Shown: positions 14,923 through 25,050 of the stretch, one piece after another
How the letters are laid out: every line of letters begins with the position of its first letter
How positions within the stretch are numbered: the first letter of the stretch is position 1
Origin: a virus
Length of the DNA: 62,839 nucleotides
IMG/VR virus record: IMGVR_UViG_3300044844_000500
Span: 1-62,839 of that record
Strand: one strand, 5' to 3'
The notes under the pieces: generated by a model
Told to the model about the DNA's origin: nothing
What the model saw: only the letters and a program-made list of their open reading frames with translations
Database searches by the model: none
Program-made: the position numbers and the translations under genes

Positions 14923-17900
14923 TGGTGTCAAACGGGAATAGCTGCTCAAGCATGGCACGGCTCTGCGTACTAGGGCCTTGTGACTGCGGGCCTGAAGGCG
15001 GCTGCCCACCGCCTTGACCGCCTTGCGGCATGCCAGGAACGCCGCGTGTGCTGGGTGCAGGAGGCATCTGTTTGAACATCCGCGAGGACTGCGAAGGCTG
15101 GGAGAACGGTTCCGGTTCGGGCGGCGGGGGCTCGTCGAAAATCGAGCTAACCGCATTCAATCCTGAAGAGATCATGTAGGAGTTGAGTTTTCTTGCGATC
15201 TCAAACTTCTCTCGCGCAGTGCGTCCTTGCTTGAGAAGCTCCGCCATGAACGCAGGATCTTGGCTTGCCTTTTCGATGACGCGGCGAAGCTCCAGTGTTG
15301 GGAGCTGGTCGAAGATCTGCCGCATGTATTTCGAGCCCGCCGAAGCAGCGATTAGGGATCCTGGGCCTGATCCGGCAGCCGAGGTTCCAATCCGTGAGCC
15401 GATGATCCGAAGCGCAAGGTCTTCAATCGCACCAGCACCGGTGATGAAGTTATCCAATGGCACATTGTTCTCGATGCCGTTTTCAATCCGAATCATCGGA
15501 TTCATCAAACGCTGAATGTTCTTTTGTTCACTCAGTGTAATGATGCCGTTCTGGCGCATGATGTTCATGGCAGACGGCTGCTGGAACGAGGGCCCCTGCT
15601 CTCCAGGAGCGCGGCCGTACAGAATCTCCAGATATTTTTTCGGACTAAAGTTTCCTGCACCACCAGCAGCGTCGTAGGCATATTCATACACAGAGGCCTT
15701 GAGCCCGTTGATCGCCTCAGGGCCCCCGGCTCGGGCAAGCTTGGCGATCTGTGCGAAGTCGCGAACTGGATTCTTGCCTTTGAGGGCATCTGCTACTGCA
15801 ACAACAGGATTCTCTCCACCAGCCAGCACCTTGGCAAAGGCGGTTTGTTCCCGCAGGGTCTTATTGAGGGCGCTGTTCTCAAGGCGCACAAGGTCGAACG
15901 CGTTCTGAGCCTTAACGGCGTCCGTTAAGGTGTCGGTCAGTCCAAGGCTGTCCAGGAGTTGCTTGTTCTCCGTGACGAAGTTGGTGAGCGCAGCCGGATC
16001 GACGCGAGTTGCCATCTGCCCCGTTGCGGGATCCATCTGCTGCTTCATCGTCTTCGTTGCTGCGGTCAGCAACACTGACTGGAACGCGCCGTTGAGCGTG
16101 TCAAGCTGAGAGTCCGCCATCTCGGCCAAGGGCTTGAGACCGATCGTGATCTCATTGTCGGGACCCAGGCGTTGTAGCGCGTCCTCGTACTGACGTTTTG
16201 GGAACTCCAGCGCGCCACGCAGTTCCGTCATCCGCGCCGTCGTCTGGTCCATGTTCGACGGACTGAAAGCACGGCGCACGAGCATTTCGGGCGTCATGCG
16301 CTCTGCGCCGCGTCCGCTCATTGCCGTGATGTCGTTGGCATAGGTGCGTGTGAACGTATCGTTCAAGGCCTTAGAGAATGCCCGTGCTTCGTCCAACAAC
16401 GGCGCATTCAATGACCCGATGTCATCCAACAAGCCTGCTGCGACCGTGTCGTAGATGCCTGCGAGGTTATTGTCGCCCTGTGCCCGTGCAGTACGGGCAA
16501 GATTCATGAGCTCTGAGCGATTGCTCAGGAGATCTACTGCATTGACGGCCTTGAGCTTGGGCAAGAATTGCTGAGGCACGGACCCTGTCTCAAGGGCCTC
16601 CACCGTCCGAGCGCCATTCTTGTACGTGTTCCAGACATTGGCGTTAACTCCAAGACCCTGCATGACGTTACGCAACGAGGCGGGCAAGGACTCAAAGTTC
16701 TCCAGACTGATGTCTTTAGTGCGATTCAGGAAGTTCTGTGCCGCGTTCGAGGGGACCACATCAGCAGGGTTCGCGGCTCCAGTGCCCTTCTTCAGCGCTT
16801 CGATCTCAAGGAAACTTCTGATCGGATTTAGATCGTTATAAATCCTTTGAGCTCGGGTAGGAATCGTGCTTAGGTATTCGGACCTACGCGGGCCAAACGG
16901 CGGAATGGTCGTCCTTAGTTGCTGTTCTATGTCCTCAAGGGACTGCGATGCTTTTTCCCGCAAGAAAGGATTTGTTCGTATGTTTGCTTCGATACTATCG
17001 TATTGCTTTTGGGACATGCCGGCCGTCTTCATGGCCTCTTTGGCCGCAGCCGCCTGCGCATCCGGATCGACAGCAGAACCCTTGAGTACCTGAAGCAGTC
17101 CCGCGCGCCACAGTTCGCCCTCTACCATCCGGGCGTTTTGAAGCGCCAGCTCAACCTCTGTCTTGACCGTGTCGCCCAGTTCGCGTCGGCCCGCTACATC
17201 GACGCGTGGAATGCGGGCAATCTTTGTCGCTGCATCGGCTTCCGCCGCCGTCAGGCGGTTTTGAAGCATTTGATTGAATGCGGTCTCGCGCATCTCTGCC
17301 GCTAACCGCAGCGCTTCAGGATCACCAACCTCGCTCAGTCGCCGTGTGAGAATCCGAAGCGCGTTAAACGCAAGCTCTCCCTGCTTTAGAGTCTCAGGGG
17401 CATAGCGGTCCTTGCCGCCAAGGGCCAGCCGGGCTTCTAGCCCCGCCAGCGTCTTGTTGCCCGTCTTCTGCGCCGCCGTCATTGTGGGAATGCCCTCAAT
17501 ACCGGGGTCTTCCAACGCACGAATCAGCGCAGGGATGTCTTCTCTGTTTTGCTCAAGGATGTCGTACAGTGTGTTCGCAGCACGCGTGTACTGCCGCGTG
17601 CGCAGGGCTTCGGTTGCTGAATCCCGCAGTTCCCCGAACCGTTCTCCAGGGCCCGCGACCCACGGCAGAGGATTCGCGGCATCGGCAACCGCCCGCAGTC
17701 CTCGCCCAGTCTTGTCAATGACGTTCTGCACAATGGACGATGGGGCCGAGAACAACACGCCCCCAATAACCGACCCACCCAAACGAGGCAATGCCTCCCC
17801 AGGAGCCATCCCTTCAGCCAAACCAGCCCCTACGCCGGATCCAAGCGAAGTCAATGACTCAGCGGTCAGATAAGCTCCCGGTGACTTACGCGCCGACTCG

Positions 17901-18517
17901 CCAATCTTGGAGATGAAAGTCGCAATGCGGCCGCCCGTCTGCACCGGCAAGAAGAAGGCCGTCGGGGCAATCGCCATCGACTCGCCAATCGTCTGGCCCA
18001 TGATTCGTAAAGGAAGGTCCTCGGGCCGTGCTTGGGGAATCAAGGGCTTCAAGCCCTGGCCACCGAGATAGCCTGCAAGGAGCCCGGTCCCCGCGCCAAT
18101 GGCTATGCCTGGGAGACCGGCCGGAGCACCGCGCACGGCTCCTGCAAGCATGCCCGCAAAAGGAAGGCCTGTCTCAGCCGCAGCCTCGGACATGCCGTAG
18201 CCGATTTGCTTCAAGCCGCCCATGAATCCGCCTTCTCCGAGGTCTGAAGAGGTCGTATTTAAGAGGCGAAGAAAGGCTGCTTGATCAAACTCGGTGCTTG
18301 GCGCAACTGAAAGCCCGGAGGCATCAGGAGGCACCGGGACCATGGCAGGGCCGGTGTCCGGGGTCGATGGACGACGGAACTGCTGCGCCTGGATGTTGGG
18401 GGCCATGCCCTGCGGCGACGTGCCGGTGGCGGAAGGAGGATAGCGAGGAGTCTCGCGGGAAGGCTCCTCGTCCAAGGGACGCGAGGTGGACTCGAGCAGT
18501 TTTTCAAAGTCATTCAT
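14876..18517 (-). CDS. Large internal virion / ejection-like protein (1213 aa)
   Basis: Last gene of the structural block. An N-terminal Pro-rich stretch is followed by a Gly/Ala-rich hydrophobic region at about residues 105-165 (AGMLAGAVRGAPAGLPGIAI, GAGTGLLAGYLGG), then a long helical remainder (NLARTARAQGDNNLAGIYDT, ALQRLGPDNEITIG) and a Pro/Gln-rich C-terminus. The size, helicity, membrane-active segment and position at the end of the virion genes resemble the ejected internal proteins of podoviruses (T7 gp14-16 type). No lytic transglycosylase motif was found. The assignment is by context and composition. Confidence 0.7.
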   Translation of the reverse strand: MNDFEKLLESTSRPLDEEPSRETPRYPPSATGTSPQGMAPNIQAQQFRRPSTPDTGPAMVPVPPDASGLSVAPSTEFDQAAFLRLLNTTSSDLGEGGFMGGLKQIGYGMSEAAAETGLPFAGMLAGAVRGAPAGLPGIAIGAGTGLLAGYLGGQGLKPLIPQARPEDLPLRIMGQTIGESMAIAPTAFFLPVQTGGRIATFISKIGESARKSPGAYLTAESLTSLGSGVGAGLAEGMAPGEALPRLGGSVIGGVLFSAPSSIVQNVIDKTGRGLRAVADAANPLPWVAGPGERFGELRDSATEALRTRQYTRAANTLYDILEQNREDIPALIRALEDPGIEGIPTMTAAQKTGNKTLAGLEARLALGGKDRYAPETLKQGELAFNALRILTRRLSEVGDPEALRLAAEMRETAFNQMLQNRLTAAEADAATKIARIPRVDVAGRRELGDTVKTEVELALQNARMVEGELWRAGLLQVLKGSAVDPDAQAAAAKEAMKTAGMSQKQYDSIEANIRTNPFLREKASQSLEDIEQQLRTTIPPFGPRRSEYLSTIPTRAQRIYNDLNPIRSFLEIEALKKGTGAANPADVVPSNAAQNFLNRTKDISLENFESLPASLRNVMQGLGVNANVWNTYKNGARTVEALETGSVPQQFLPKLKAVNAVDLLSNRSELMNLARTARAQGDNNLAGIYDTVAAGLLDDIGSLNAPLLDEARAFSKALNDTFTRTYANDITAMSGRGAERMTPEMLVRRAFSPSNMDQTTARMTELRGALEFPKRQYEDALQRLGPDNEITIGLKPLAEMADSQLDTLNGAFQSVLLTAATKTMKQQMDPATGQMATRVDPAALTNFVTENKQLLDSLGLTDTLTDAVKAQNAFDLVRLENSALNKTLREQTAFAKVLAGGENPVVAVADALKGKNPVRDFAQIAKLARAGGPEAINGLKASVYEYAYDAAGGAGNFSPKKYLEILYGRAPGEQGPSFQQPSAMNIMRQNGIITLSEQKNIQRLMNPMIRIENGIENNVPLDNFITGAGAIEDLALRIIGSRIGTSAAGSGPGSLIAASAGSKYMRQIFDQLPTLELRRVIEKASQDPAFMAELLKQGRTAREKFEIARKLNSYMISSGLNAVSSIFDEPPPPEPEPFSQPSQSSRMFKQMPPAPSTRGVPGMPQGGQGGGQPPSGPQSQGPSTQSRAMLEQLFPFDTISAMAAQQQQPPPPG

Positions 18518-18530
18518 CGATCACCTCGGA

Positions 18531-21065
18531 TTAGTCTTTCTGGCGAATCTTACCGTTCGGGTGAATGTAGTATGCACCAGAGGGTAGCGCGAGGTAAGCA
18601 TCCATTCCCTCTTTACTGTTGATGATCCGTGGCGGCATGCCCAGTTGGGCGCGGAGGTTCCGGACCTCTTCAAAGTTCGCGGCTGCTTTGCGAATATCGG
18701 CGACGTTCATCGTGGGCGAGTTGTACGACCGGATGGCCCGTTGTTCGAGATTGCCGAGCAGATTGTCCAGGCCCAAGAGCCTGTTGCGGTAGGCAGCCGG
18801 GTTGTCAATCAACTGCGGCAGGGCGTCCAGTTGGTCTTGGATCTGTTTACGCTCACTTTCTGTAAAGCGATCGCCGACCGACAGTGAGCGGTTGATTTGA
18901 TTAGCCGCGAGACGCAGGAAGGTTGTTGCAGTCTGCTCTTCTGGGGCAAGGTTACCGAAGCCCGGGATCTTTGCCGCTGCCGACCCTATGACAGGAACCG
19001 GTCCCGTACCCTTACCCGCAAGATTGAAAAACGTGTTGGCCTGTTCTTCAGGGGTAAGTGAGAAAGGACGCGTGTCTAAAGGCTGACGCCCCGGAGGAGG
19101 CACTGTCCCGGGAGCCGGGGTCGGTGCGCCAGGAGCCGCGCCCGCCGCAGGCGCGCCCATGGTCGGCGCGCCAAGGGGCACTTGGCCGCTTTGCGGAATA
19201 AGATCCTGACGACCGCGAGCGGTCAACGCCGTGACAACAAACTTCGGAAGCGCCGGGACACGACTAAACCGTTCGCCCGTAACCGGATCGGTTGTTGAGG
19301 TCGTGTTGCGGTTGATGTAATCCACCACTGCCGTCTCAAACATCCGATCGCCCTCTTCCCCGAGCGAGCCTGAGGCAAAGCCAGGAGAGAGCTGGTAGAA
19401 GGTGTTGAGCTGGGTTGCAGCCAGCCCCTTGCCGAAGCCGGGCGTTGCGGCCGCTGATGCACGCTCCGCCGCCACTTGCAAGATGGTGGCATTGCGATCC
19501 AGCGCATTCAACCGCGAGGTGAGGTTCTTGTCGTCGGCGATCCGGCCTTGGAGTTCCATCCGCGCCGTCTCGAGCTTGTCACGCAGCGCAAGGCGCTCGG
19601 CTTCCAGCCCTTTCTTGGTGTCGTTGTCCAAGTTCGCGATCTGCAAGCGGCTCTCAAGCTGCTTGTCCAAGCGCTCCATGGCGGCAACTTCTCGGGCCTT
19701 AGCCATATTCTCGGCAGAGCCGATTTTGGCTCGACCCAGCGCATCTTGCATCTCAGCAATGCGTGAGTTCAACGCATTGACTTGGTTGGCCATGTTTTGC
19801 TTGGCTTCCAAGCCCATCGTAGTGGTTTGAATCTTGGTAGCCAAGGCATCGCGCTGACGCTCGGCCTCTGCAATGTTGTTGACCTCGGTCACAAAACGAC
19901 GCGTGTCGTTGGTGGCCTGATTGCGTAGCGTCAAAGCCTCTTGCCTGTTTTTCTCGAGCTCAGATCGCGCGGTCATCGCATCACGCTGCAAGCGTTCCCG
20001 GCGCTCGTCTGTACCCTCCCTGACTGCCTGCCCGGACAACGCTCCCAAAAGCTTGTCCTGCGACGTTTGCAGGCGCTGATTGAGCTCTTGAATACGCTGT
20101 GCTTCCTTCTCCGCCGAACTAAGCGCAGCAGACTTGATTGCGCGCTCGCCTTTCTCAAGCTCCGCGACCCGCGCTCCAATTACACCCGGAAGACCTTGGA
20201 AGGCACCAGCAAGACGCGAGAGCTGACCGCCCCGCATCGGTCGACCCCGCTCATCGACGTTCGCGGCATAGCCAAAGGCCCGCTGCGCGAGATCAAACAG
20301 CATCTGCGATTGCGTAGCCTGCTGGTTCTCCCCAAGCAAACGACGGTAGGTAGGCAGCTTGGCCTCGTAGAGAGACTCAATGTTCGGCACCTCTTGAGGC
20401 TTTTGCCCAAGCGTCGATTCAATCCGTTGCCGCAATAGGTCTCGAACGGCGGGGTTGTACATCGCTGCCGAGGAGGGCTCTTCCGCAGGGGTCACGCCCT
20501 CCTCATCTGACCCCTCTTGAAAACGCTGTACAAACCCACCACGCGCCATGCCAACCGGCGGCTGGCCCGCAGGCGGCCCAGGCGGAGGCCCGGGAGGCGC
20601 TCCCATCGCGCCCGGAGGCGGCATGGCACCGAGCCCTGCTCCGGGGCCCATGGGCGGTGGTCCGGGAGGCATGCCGGGCGCACCACCCGGAGGAGGCATC
20701 ATCGGGGGCTGTGGCCCTTGGGCCATGGGCTCTGACTGGGGAAGCTCGCCGATCCCACCGCCGCCTTGTTGCGCGAGCACGGGTTGCAGCATCGCGAGCA
20801 CCGACTCGGGGGTCTCGGTGGCCGCCGCATAGCCGACGAGGTCAGCAAGCTCTTCACGGCGAGCGTCAATAGAGCGCATGTCACCGCGAAGGTTGTTCAT
20901 GAGGATTTCGGGCGAGTCGGGACGGCGCTCCATCATCTCGCCTTCATCCCGGTCATTGCCTTCCTCGTCGTCGCCCTCGAGATCGTCCTCGAACATGTCA
21001 AGGAAGCCTTGCATGATGCCGACATTGTCAATCGGGGGGTTGCCATTCATTGCCTTGTCTTTCAT
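18531..21065 (-). CDS. Large coiled-coil structural protein with Pro/Gly-rich segment (844 aa)
   Basis: The N-terminus is acidic (DMFEDDLEGDDEEGNDRDEG). Residues about 115-165 are a Pro/Gly/Met-rich linker (PPMMPPPGGAPGMPPGPPPM), followed by VGMARGGFVQRFQEGSDEE, one of the recurring AxGG motifs of this genome. A long coiled-coil rod spans about residues 250-530, and a second Pro-rich linker lies near 640. It probably is an elongated virion or ejection protein. Ribosome site AAGGGAT precedes the ATG at 21065. Confidence 0.75.
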   Translation of the reverse strand: MKDKAMNGNPPIDNVGIMQGFLDMFEDDLEGDDEEGNDRDEGEMMERRPDSPEILMNNLRGDMRSIDARREELADLVGYAAATETPESVLAMLQPVLAQQGGGGIGELPQSEPMAQGPQPPMMPPPGGAPGMPPGPPPMGPGAGLGAMPPPGAMGAPPGPPPGPPAGQPPVGMARGGFVQRFQEGSDEEGVTPAEEPSSAAMYNPAVRDLLRQRIESTLGQKPQEVPNIESLYEAKLPTYRRLLGENQQATQSQMLFDLAQRAFGYAANVDERGRPMRGGQLSRLAGAFQGLPGVIGARVAELEKGERAIKSAALSSAEKEAQRIQELNQRLQTSQDKLLGALSGQAVREGTDERRERLQRDAMTARSELEKNRQEALTLRNQATNDTRRFVTEVNNIAEAERQRDALATKIQTTTMGLEAKQNMANQVNALNSRIAEMQDALGRAKIGSAENMAKAREVAAMERLDKQLESRLQIANLDNDTKKGLEAERLALRDKLETARMELQGRIADDKNLTSRLNALDRNATILQVAAERASAAATPGFGKGLAATQLNTFYQLSPGFASGSLGEEGDRMFETAVVDYINRNTTSTTDPVTGERFSRVPALPKFVVTALTARGRQDLIPQSGQVPLGAPTMGAPAAGAAPGAPTPAPGTVPPPGRQPLDTRPFSLTPEEQANTFFNLAGKGTGPVPVIGSAAAKIPGFGNLAPEEQTATTFLRLAANQINRSLSVGDRFTESERKQIQDQLDALPQLIDNPAAYRNRLLGLDNLLGNLEQRAIRSYNSPTMNVADIRKAAANFEEVRNLRAQLGMPPRIINSKEGMDAYLALPSGAYYIHPNGKIRQKD

Positions 21066-21074
21066 GACGATCCC

Positions 21075-21857
21075 TTAGAAAAGTCCACCACCACCCTGGT
21101 TACCGCCGCCACCGGGTTGATTGGGCCGGCCGAATCCCGGCATAACCGCAGCCGAAAACGTATTGTCGCTGCCGTAGTTTGTAGGCAGAACTTCCGGATT
21201 AGCGTTATAGCTCTGCGGCATAACCGCAGCCATGGCCATTGGCTGCCCCATGCCCGGAGCGCGCTGGTTTGCTCGCTGCATCTTGCCGAACATGTCGGAT
21301 AAAAAGTCCCTCGGGCCTGTCGGCTGCGCAGGCTGTGCCTGTTGGCCCATTGAGGGCGTTTGCGCCATGCCTGGACCTCCTATACCTAAGACGGGAGGCG
21401 GACTTTGCTGGGGCCCACCAAACGGTGCCTGTTGCATGGGCTGCACTTGCGCACGCTGTTGTTGACGTTGGTTAAACACGGCCCTCATGGAACTATACGG
21501 ATTCGAGGGCGGGGTGGGCTGAGGCGTGCCACCAAACCCAACCATGGGCCGTTGACCGCCGTACATGTCAAACCCGCCGCCATAACCACCCATCATCTGT
21601 GGGGGGAAGCCGCCGTAACCACCGTAGCCCATCATCTGTGGAGGAAAGCCCCCACCGTAACCGCCGAAAGACTGCTGCATACTCAACTGCTGGGCCAATA
21701 GTCCTCCCATGCCACCCATGCCAGGGCCATACGGGCCGATTTGCCCCAGCCCTTGTGACATGTCGCCCATGTAGTTGCTGTAGTCCACCGGGCCTGATAG
21801 CCAGTTTTGCTCGGCTTGGGCTTGGGCTGGTCCATAGAGTCCCGGCATAAATAGCAT
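21075..21857 (-). CDS. Gly/Met/Gln/Pro-rich low-complexity virion protein (260 aa)
   Basis: The sequence is dominated by Gly, Met, Tyr, Pro and Gln, including two near-copies of FPPQMMGGYGG separated by YGGYGG, and a C-terminus PGGGGNQGGGGLF. The only part that looks folded is GPRDFLSDMFGKMQRANQ. Low-complexity sequences of this kind are likely disordered. It lies between two giant low-complexity genes and ends 9 bases before the 844-aa gene, suggesting they act together. Confidence 0.75.
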   Translation of the reverse strand: MLFMPGLYGPAQAQAEQNWLSGPVDYSNYMGDMSQGLGQIGPYGPGMGGMGGLLAQQLSMQQSFGGYGGGFPPQMMGYGGYGGFPPQMMGGYGGGFDMYGGQRPMVGFGGTPQPTPPSNPYSSMRAVFNQRQQQRAQVQPMQQAPFGGPQQSPPPVLGIGGPGMAQTPSMGQQAQPAQPTGPRDFLSDMFGKMQRANQRAPGMGQPMAMAAVMPQSYNANPEVLPTNYGSDNTFSAAVMPGFGRPNQPGGGGNQGGGGLF

Positions 21858-21866
21858 GTCAGTTCC

Positions 21867-24800
21867 TTAGAAGAGTTTGATGCCGGCTCGTTGAGCGCCA
21901 GCAGCCGTGGCCAAGCCGCCTAGCCCAATGCCCACCGCCTGCTGGAAGGGGCTGGCAGAGGGCTGGCTTGCCGCTGTGGTGGACATCTGCGAGGACGGCG
22001 CACCGCGATAGATGTCTGACAAGAACGCCGCCTGTTGGTACGGTGCGTAAACCCCTTGCATGGTATTGGCACGCTGCGCATCCAGGATCTGCTGGTTGAG
22101 CGCCTGTTGCGACTGCCCGACGTTGTACAGGAAGTTGACGTCGCCTTGTTGGAGCGCCTGTGCGGTTTGACCGAGCGCTGCCTGTTGCACACCCATCTGG
22201 CCAAGCTGCCCGCCCAACTGCCCAAGGCCCTGCGCAGTGGACTGCCCGATGCCGAACTGTTGCCCGGCCAACTGCCCGATGCCCTGTGCAATGTTCTGGA
22301 ACTGCCCAGCTTGCTGGCCATAGATGCCGGCCTGCGCCTGCCCAGCCTGGACGCGCTGCGCGCCCTGTTGCATGAGCAAGTTGGCGATGTTCTGGTTGAT
22401 CGAGGCCTCCTGCCCCGCAAGCGCGCCCTGCTGCGACGCCAGATTGCCATACTGCTGTGCGGCTTGTTGATACAGCCCGGCTGCTCCCTGCCCCAACTGC
22501 GCTTGCTGCACGCCCAACTGACCAAGGCCCTGGCCCGCTGCAATCTGCTGTTGCGAAAGGTTGCCGTAAAGCCCCGCACCCGCCTGCCCAAGCTGCGTTT
22601 GCTGCACAGCCTGCTGGCCAAGCGTCTGGCCGATGTTGGCCAATTGCCCAGCCGCTGCCTGTCCAAGCTGCGCTCTCTGGGTCTCAAACTGCCCAAGCTG
22701 CGCCCCGCCCTGAAGCCCGAGCTGCGCCCTTTGCATGGCAGTCTGTGCAGCCTGTTGCCCCAGCGCCCCTTGCGCCTGCGCTTGCTGACCGTACAAGCTG
22801 CCAATTCCTGACATCAACTGAGACTGCTGCGCGGCCTGCTGCTGTTGTGTTTGTTGCAGTTGCGCCATCTGCATGGCCGTCTGTGCATCAAACCCCGCCG
22901 CTTGGAACTGCTGTGCTGCTGCCTGCAATCCAAGCTGCGCTTGCTGGCCCGCCAGTTGGCCCGTGAGCCCCGCTTGTTGTGCCTGTAGCTGTGCTGCCTG
23001 CTGCCCAAGTCCTGCTTGCTGTGCAGCAGCACTGATCGCGCCTTGCCCGGCCTGTTGCGTCATGCCCGCTGCCGCTTGGCCCAGCCCTGCCTGCTGTGCA
23101 GCGGTCTGGGTTTGCAATTGAGCGGCCTGCGCCAGTTGCTGGGCGGCGCTCTGCCCGAGCCCTGCCTGCTGCGCGGCAATCGAAGCTTGCAGACCGGCCT
23201 GCGTGCCGAGGGCCTGTGCGCCTTGTTGTTGGAGGGTGGCCTGCTGTGCTGCCGCTGCGGTCTGGGCAGCGCCTGCTTGGCCGAACTGCTGTGCCGCCGC
23301 TTGGCCCAGCCCCGCTTGTTGCGCGGCAATTGAGGCCTGTTGCGTGCCAAGCTGGCCAATGCCTTGGGCTGCCGCTGCTTGGCGTTGCTGCTGTTGCTCA
23401 AACGCAGCCATTGATTGCGCTTGAGCTTGGCTGTAGCCCTGCGACAAAAGGTTTGCAATGGTGCTGGCCTTTTGCTCGAGCAACCCTCGCTCCATCTCCG
23501 CCCGCTGCACGCCCTCACGCGTGCCGCCAAACGCGCCTGCCCGAACCGCCTGTGCTGCCAGCCCTTGCTGCGCGATCTGCCCCTGTCGATTGATCTGGCG
23601 CATCGCCTCGTCGATCACCTGCTGTTGATAGGGGTTCATAAAAGCTTGCGCAGCAGCCGGGTTGTAGGCTTGCGCAGCCCCACCCAATCGGCCGATGCCT
23701 TGTTGGATGGCTTGTTGCGCAGCAGCAAAGCCCGGCTGACGGGCTGCTTGTGCGGCCTGTTGCGCCGCCGTGAACTGTGCGCCGACACCCTGCTGTAGCC
23801 CTGGCTGGAATGCAGCAGCTTGCGCGGCCCGCGCCGCTTCCATGCCGGTTTCTTGTGCGCGCTGAAATCCGGGCTGTGCGGCGGCTTGCTGCGCCCTTTG
23901 CGCAGCAGTCAACGCGGTTTGAATGCCTTGTTGAAACCCTGGCTGACGCGCGGCAGCGGCGGCCTGTTGCGCGCCCCCAAACAGAGCCTGCGTGCCTTGT
24001 ATAAACCCTGGCTGCATGGCCGCGCGCTGTGCCATTTGCACAGCCTGCTGACCTTGCAGCCCTGCCTGCCCAAACCCCGCCTGACGCGTGGCTTGTTGCG
24101 CCATTTCGGCAGCAGTCTGGCCTGTAGCCGTTGCCCCCAACAGCCGTTGTTGCGCTGCGGCAAAGTCAGAGGGCCCAGCACCGGCTGCTGCAAGCCCTGC
24201 CAAATCCAAATACTGGCCCTGTTGCGCGAACCCGGGTTGTTGTGCCGCTGCGGCGGCCTGCTCGGCAGCAGTTCCCGCTTGGCCAAGACTACCCAGCGTG
24301 GTCCGTCGTGCGTCACCAAAGCGTGGTGCTGCGGCTTCGAGCGCCGTAGCAGCTTGGCCCAACAGGCCCTGCGAACCAGTAAAATCGGCCCCTCCCGACA
24401 GCGCAGCCATGCGCTGGGCCTCGGATATTCCCGTGAGCCCTTGACCAATCGCGGCGGTCGCCGGTGCCAGATTCGCTTGGCTTGAGGCGGCTGCCATGTT
24501 TTGCGCAGACGCCAGCGCGCCAATGCCCGTGTCGATATCCTGTCGAGCTGTCCCAAATCGGCCCGTCGTGTCCGACGCAATCGCACGCTGCGCAGCCAGA
24601 TCCAAAAAGCCTGGGACGTACTGGCCCTCAGCGGTGGTATAGCCGGTTGCCGCTTGCAACTGCCCAAGGCCCGACGTTATGCCTGCTGTCGCACCGCCCG
24701 CCTGTTGCATGGCGAGCTGGGCGTCGGTGAACTGGTTGCGGGTATCTGCGCCACGCAGAACATCAGCAGCTTCGGCTGTCGTCCCGATCCCAGCTCCAAG

Positions 24801-25046
24801 CGCTTGATTGGCAGCCGTCATATAGGGGCTGTAGCCGCCTACGCCTTGCGCTTCTGCGGCTTGAATGGCTGCAACCTGGGCCGGAGAAAACCCGGCGATT
24901 TGATACTGCGGGAGCTGCTGGCCAAGCGGCGTTCTACCGCCTACGTTTAGCGCAAGATTCTCCGCCTCGCGCAGCAAGCGCAGCTTATAGTCCTCGATTT
25001 CCTTCGCTTCGCGGACAATCTGTTGCGTGGTGGTGATGTCTGCCAT
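21867..25046 (-). CDS. Giant Ala/Gln-rich repeat protein (1059 aa)
   Basis: The N-terminus (residues 1-100) and a central block (NPAAAQAFMNPYQQQVIDEA, QAVRAGAFGGTREGVQRAEM) look conserved in related phages. The rest is dozens of diverged copies of short units such as AAQQAGLGQAAAQQ and QLGQAAAG, mostly Ala, Gln, Gly and Leu, predicted as very long helices. It is intact despite the repeats. Position in the ejection-protein-like block suggests a virion component that forms a fibre or channel; no enzyme motif is present. The opposite strand has long shadow frames because of the repeats. Confidence 0.8.
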   Translation of the reverse strand: MADITTTQQIVREAKEIEDYKLRLLREAENLALNVGGRTPLGQQLPQYQIAGFSPAQVAAIQAAEAQGVGGYSPYMTAANQALGAGIGTTAEAADVLRGADTRNQFTDAQLAMQQAGGATAGITSGLGQLQAATGYTTAEGQYVPGFLDLAAQRAIASDTTGRFGTARQDIDTGIGALASAQNMAAASSQANLAPATAAIGQGLTGISEAQRMAALSGGADFTGSQGLLGQAATALEAAAPRFGDARRTTLGSLGQAGTAAEQAAAAAQQPGFAQQGQYLDLAGLAAAGAGPSDFAAAQQRLLGATATGQTAAEMAQQATRQAGFGQAGLQGQQAVQMAQRAAMQPGFIQGTQALFGGAQQAAAAARQPGFQQGIQTALTAAQRAQQAAAQPGFQRAQETGMEAARAAQAAAFQPGLQQGVGAQFTAAQQAAQAARQPGFAAAQQAIQQGIGRLGGAAQAYNPAAAQAFMNPYQQQVIDEAMRQINRQGQIAQQGLAAQAVRAGAFGGTREGVQRAEMERGLLEQKASTIANLLSQGYSQAQAQSMAAFEQQQQRQAAAAQGIGQLGTQQASIAAQQAGLGQAAAQQFGQAGAAQTAAAAQQATLQQQGAQALGTQAGLQASIAAQQAGLGQSAAQQLAQAAQLQTQTAAQQAGLGQAAAGMTQQAGQGAISAAAQQAGLGQQAAQLQAQQAGLTGQLAGQQAQLGLQAAAQQFQAAGFDAQTAMQMAQLQQTQQQQAAQQSQLMSGIGSLYGQQAQAQGALGQQAAQTAMQRAQLGLQGGAQLGQFETQRAQLGQAAAGQLANIGQTLGQQAVQQTQLGQAGAGLYGNLSQQQIAAGQGLGQLGVQQAQLGQGAAGLYQQAAQQYGNLASQQGALAGQEASINQNIANLLMQQGAQRVQAGQAQAGIYGQQAGQFQNIAQGIGQLAGQQFGIGQSTAQGLGQLGGQLGQMGVQQAALGQTAQALQQGDVNFLYNVGQSQQALNQQILDAQRANTMQGVYAPYQQAAFLSDIYRGAPSSQMSTTAASQPSASPFQQAVGIGLGGLATAAGAQRAGIKLF

Positions 25047-25050
25047 GGTT

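Noticed and set aside
22035-24485. Long open frames on the plus strand opposite the 1059-aa gene
   Set aside because: They are shadows caused by the Gln/Ala repeat codons; no ribosome sites and the sequences are Cys/Leu/Pro-rich nonsense.
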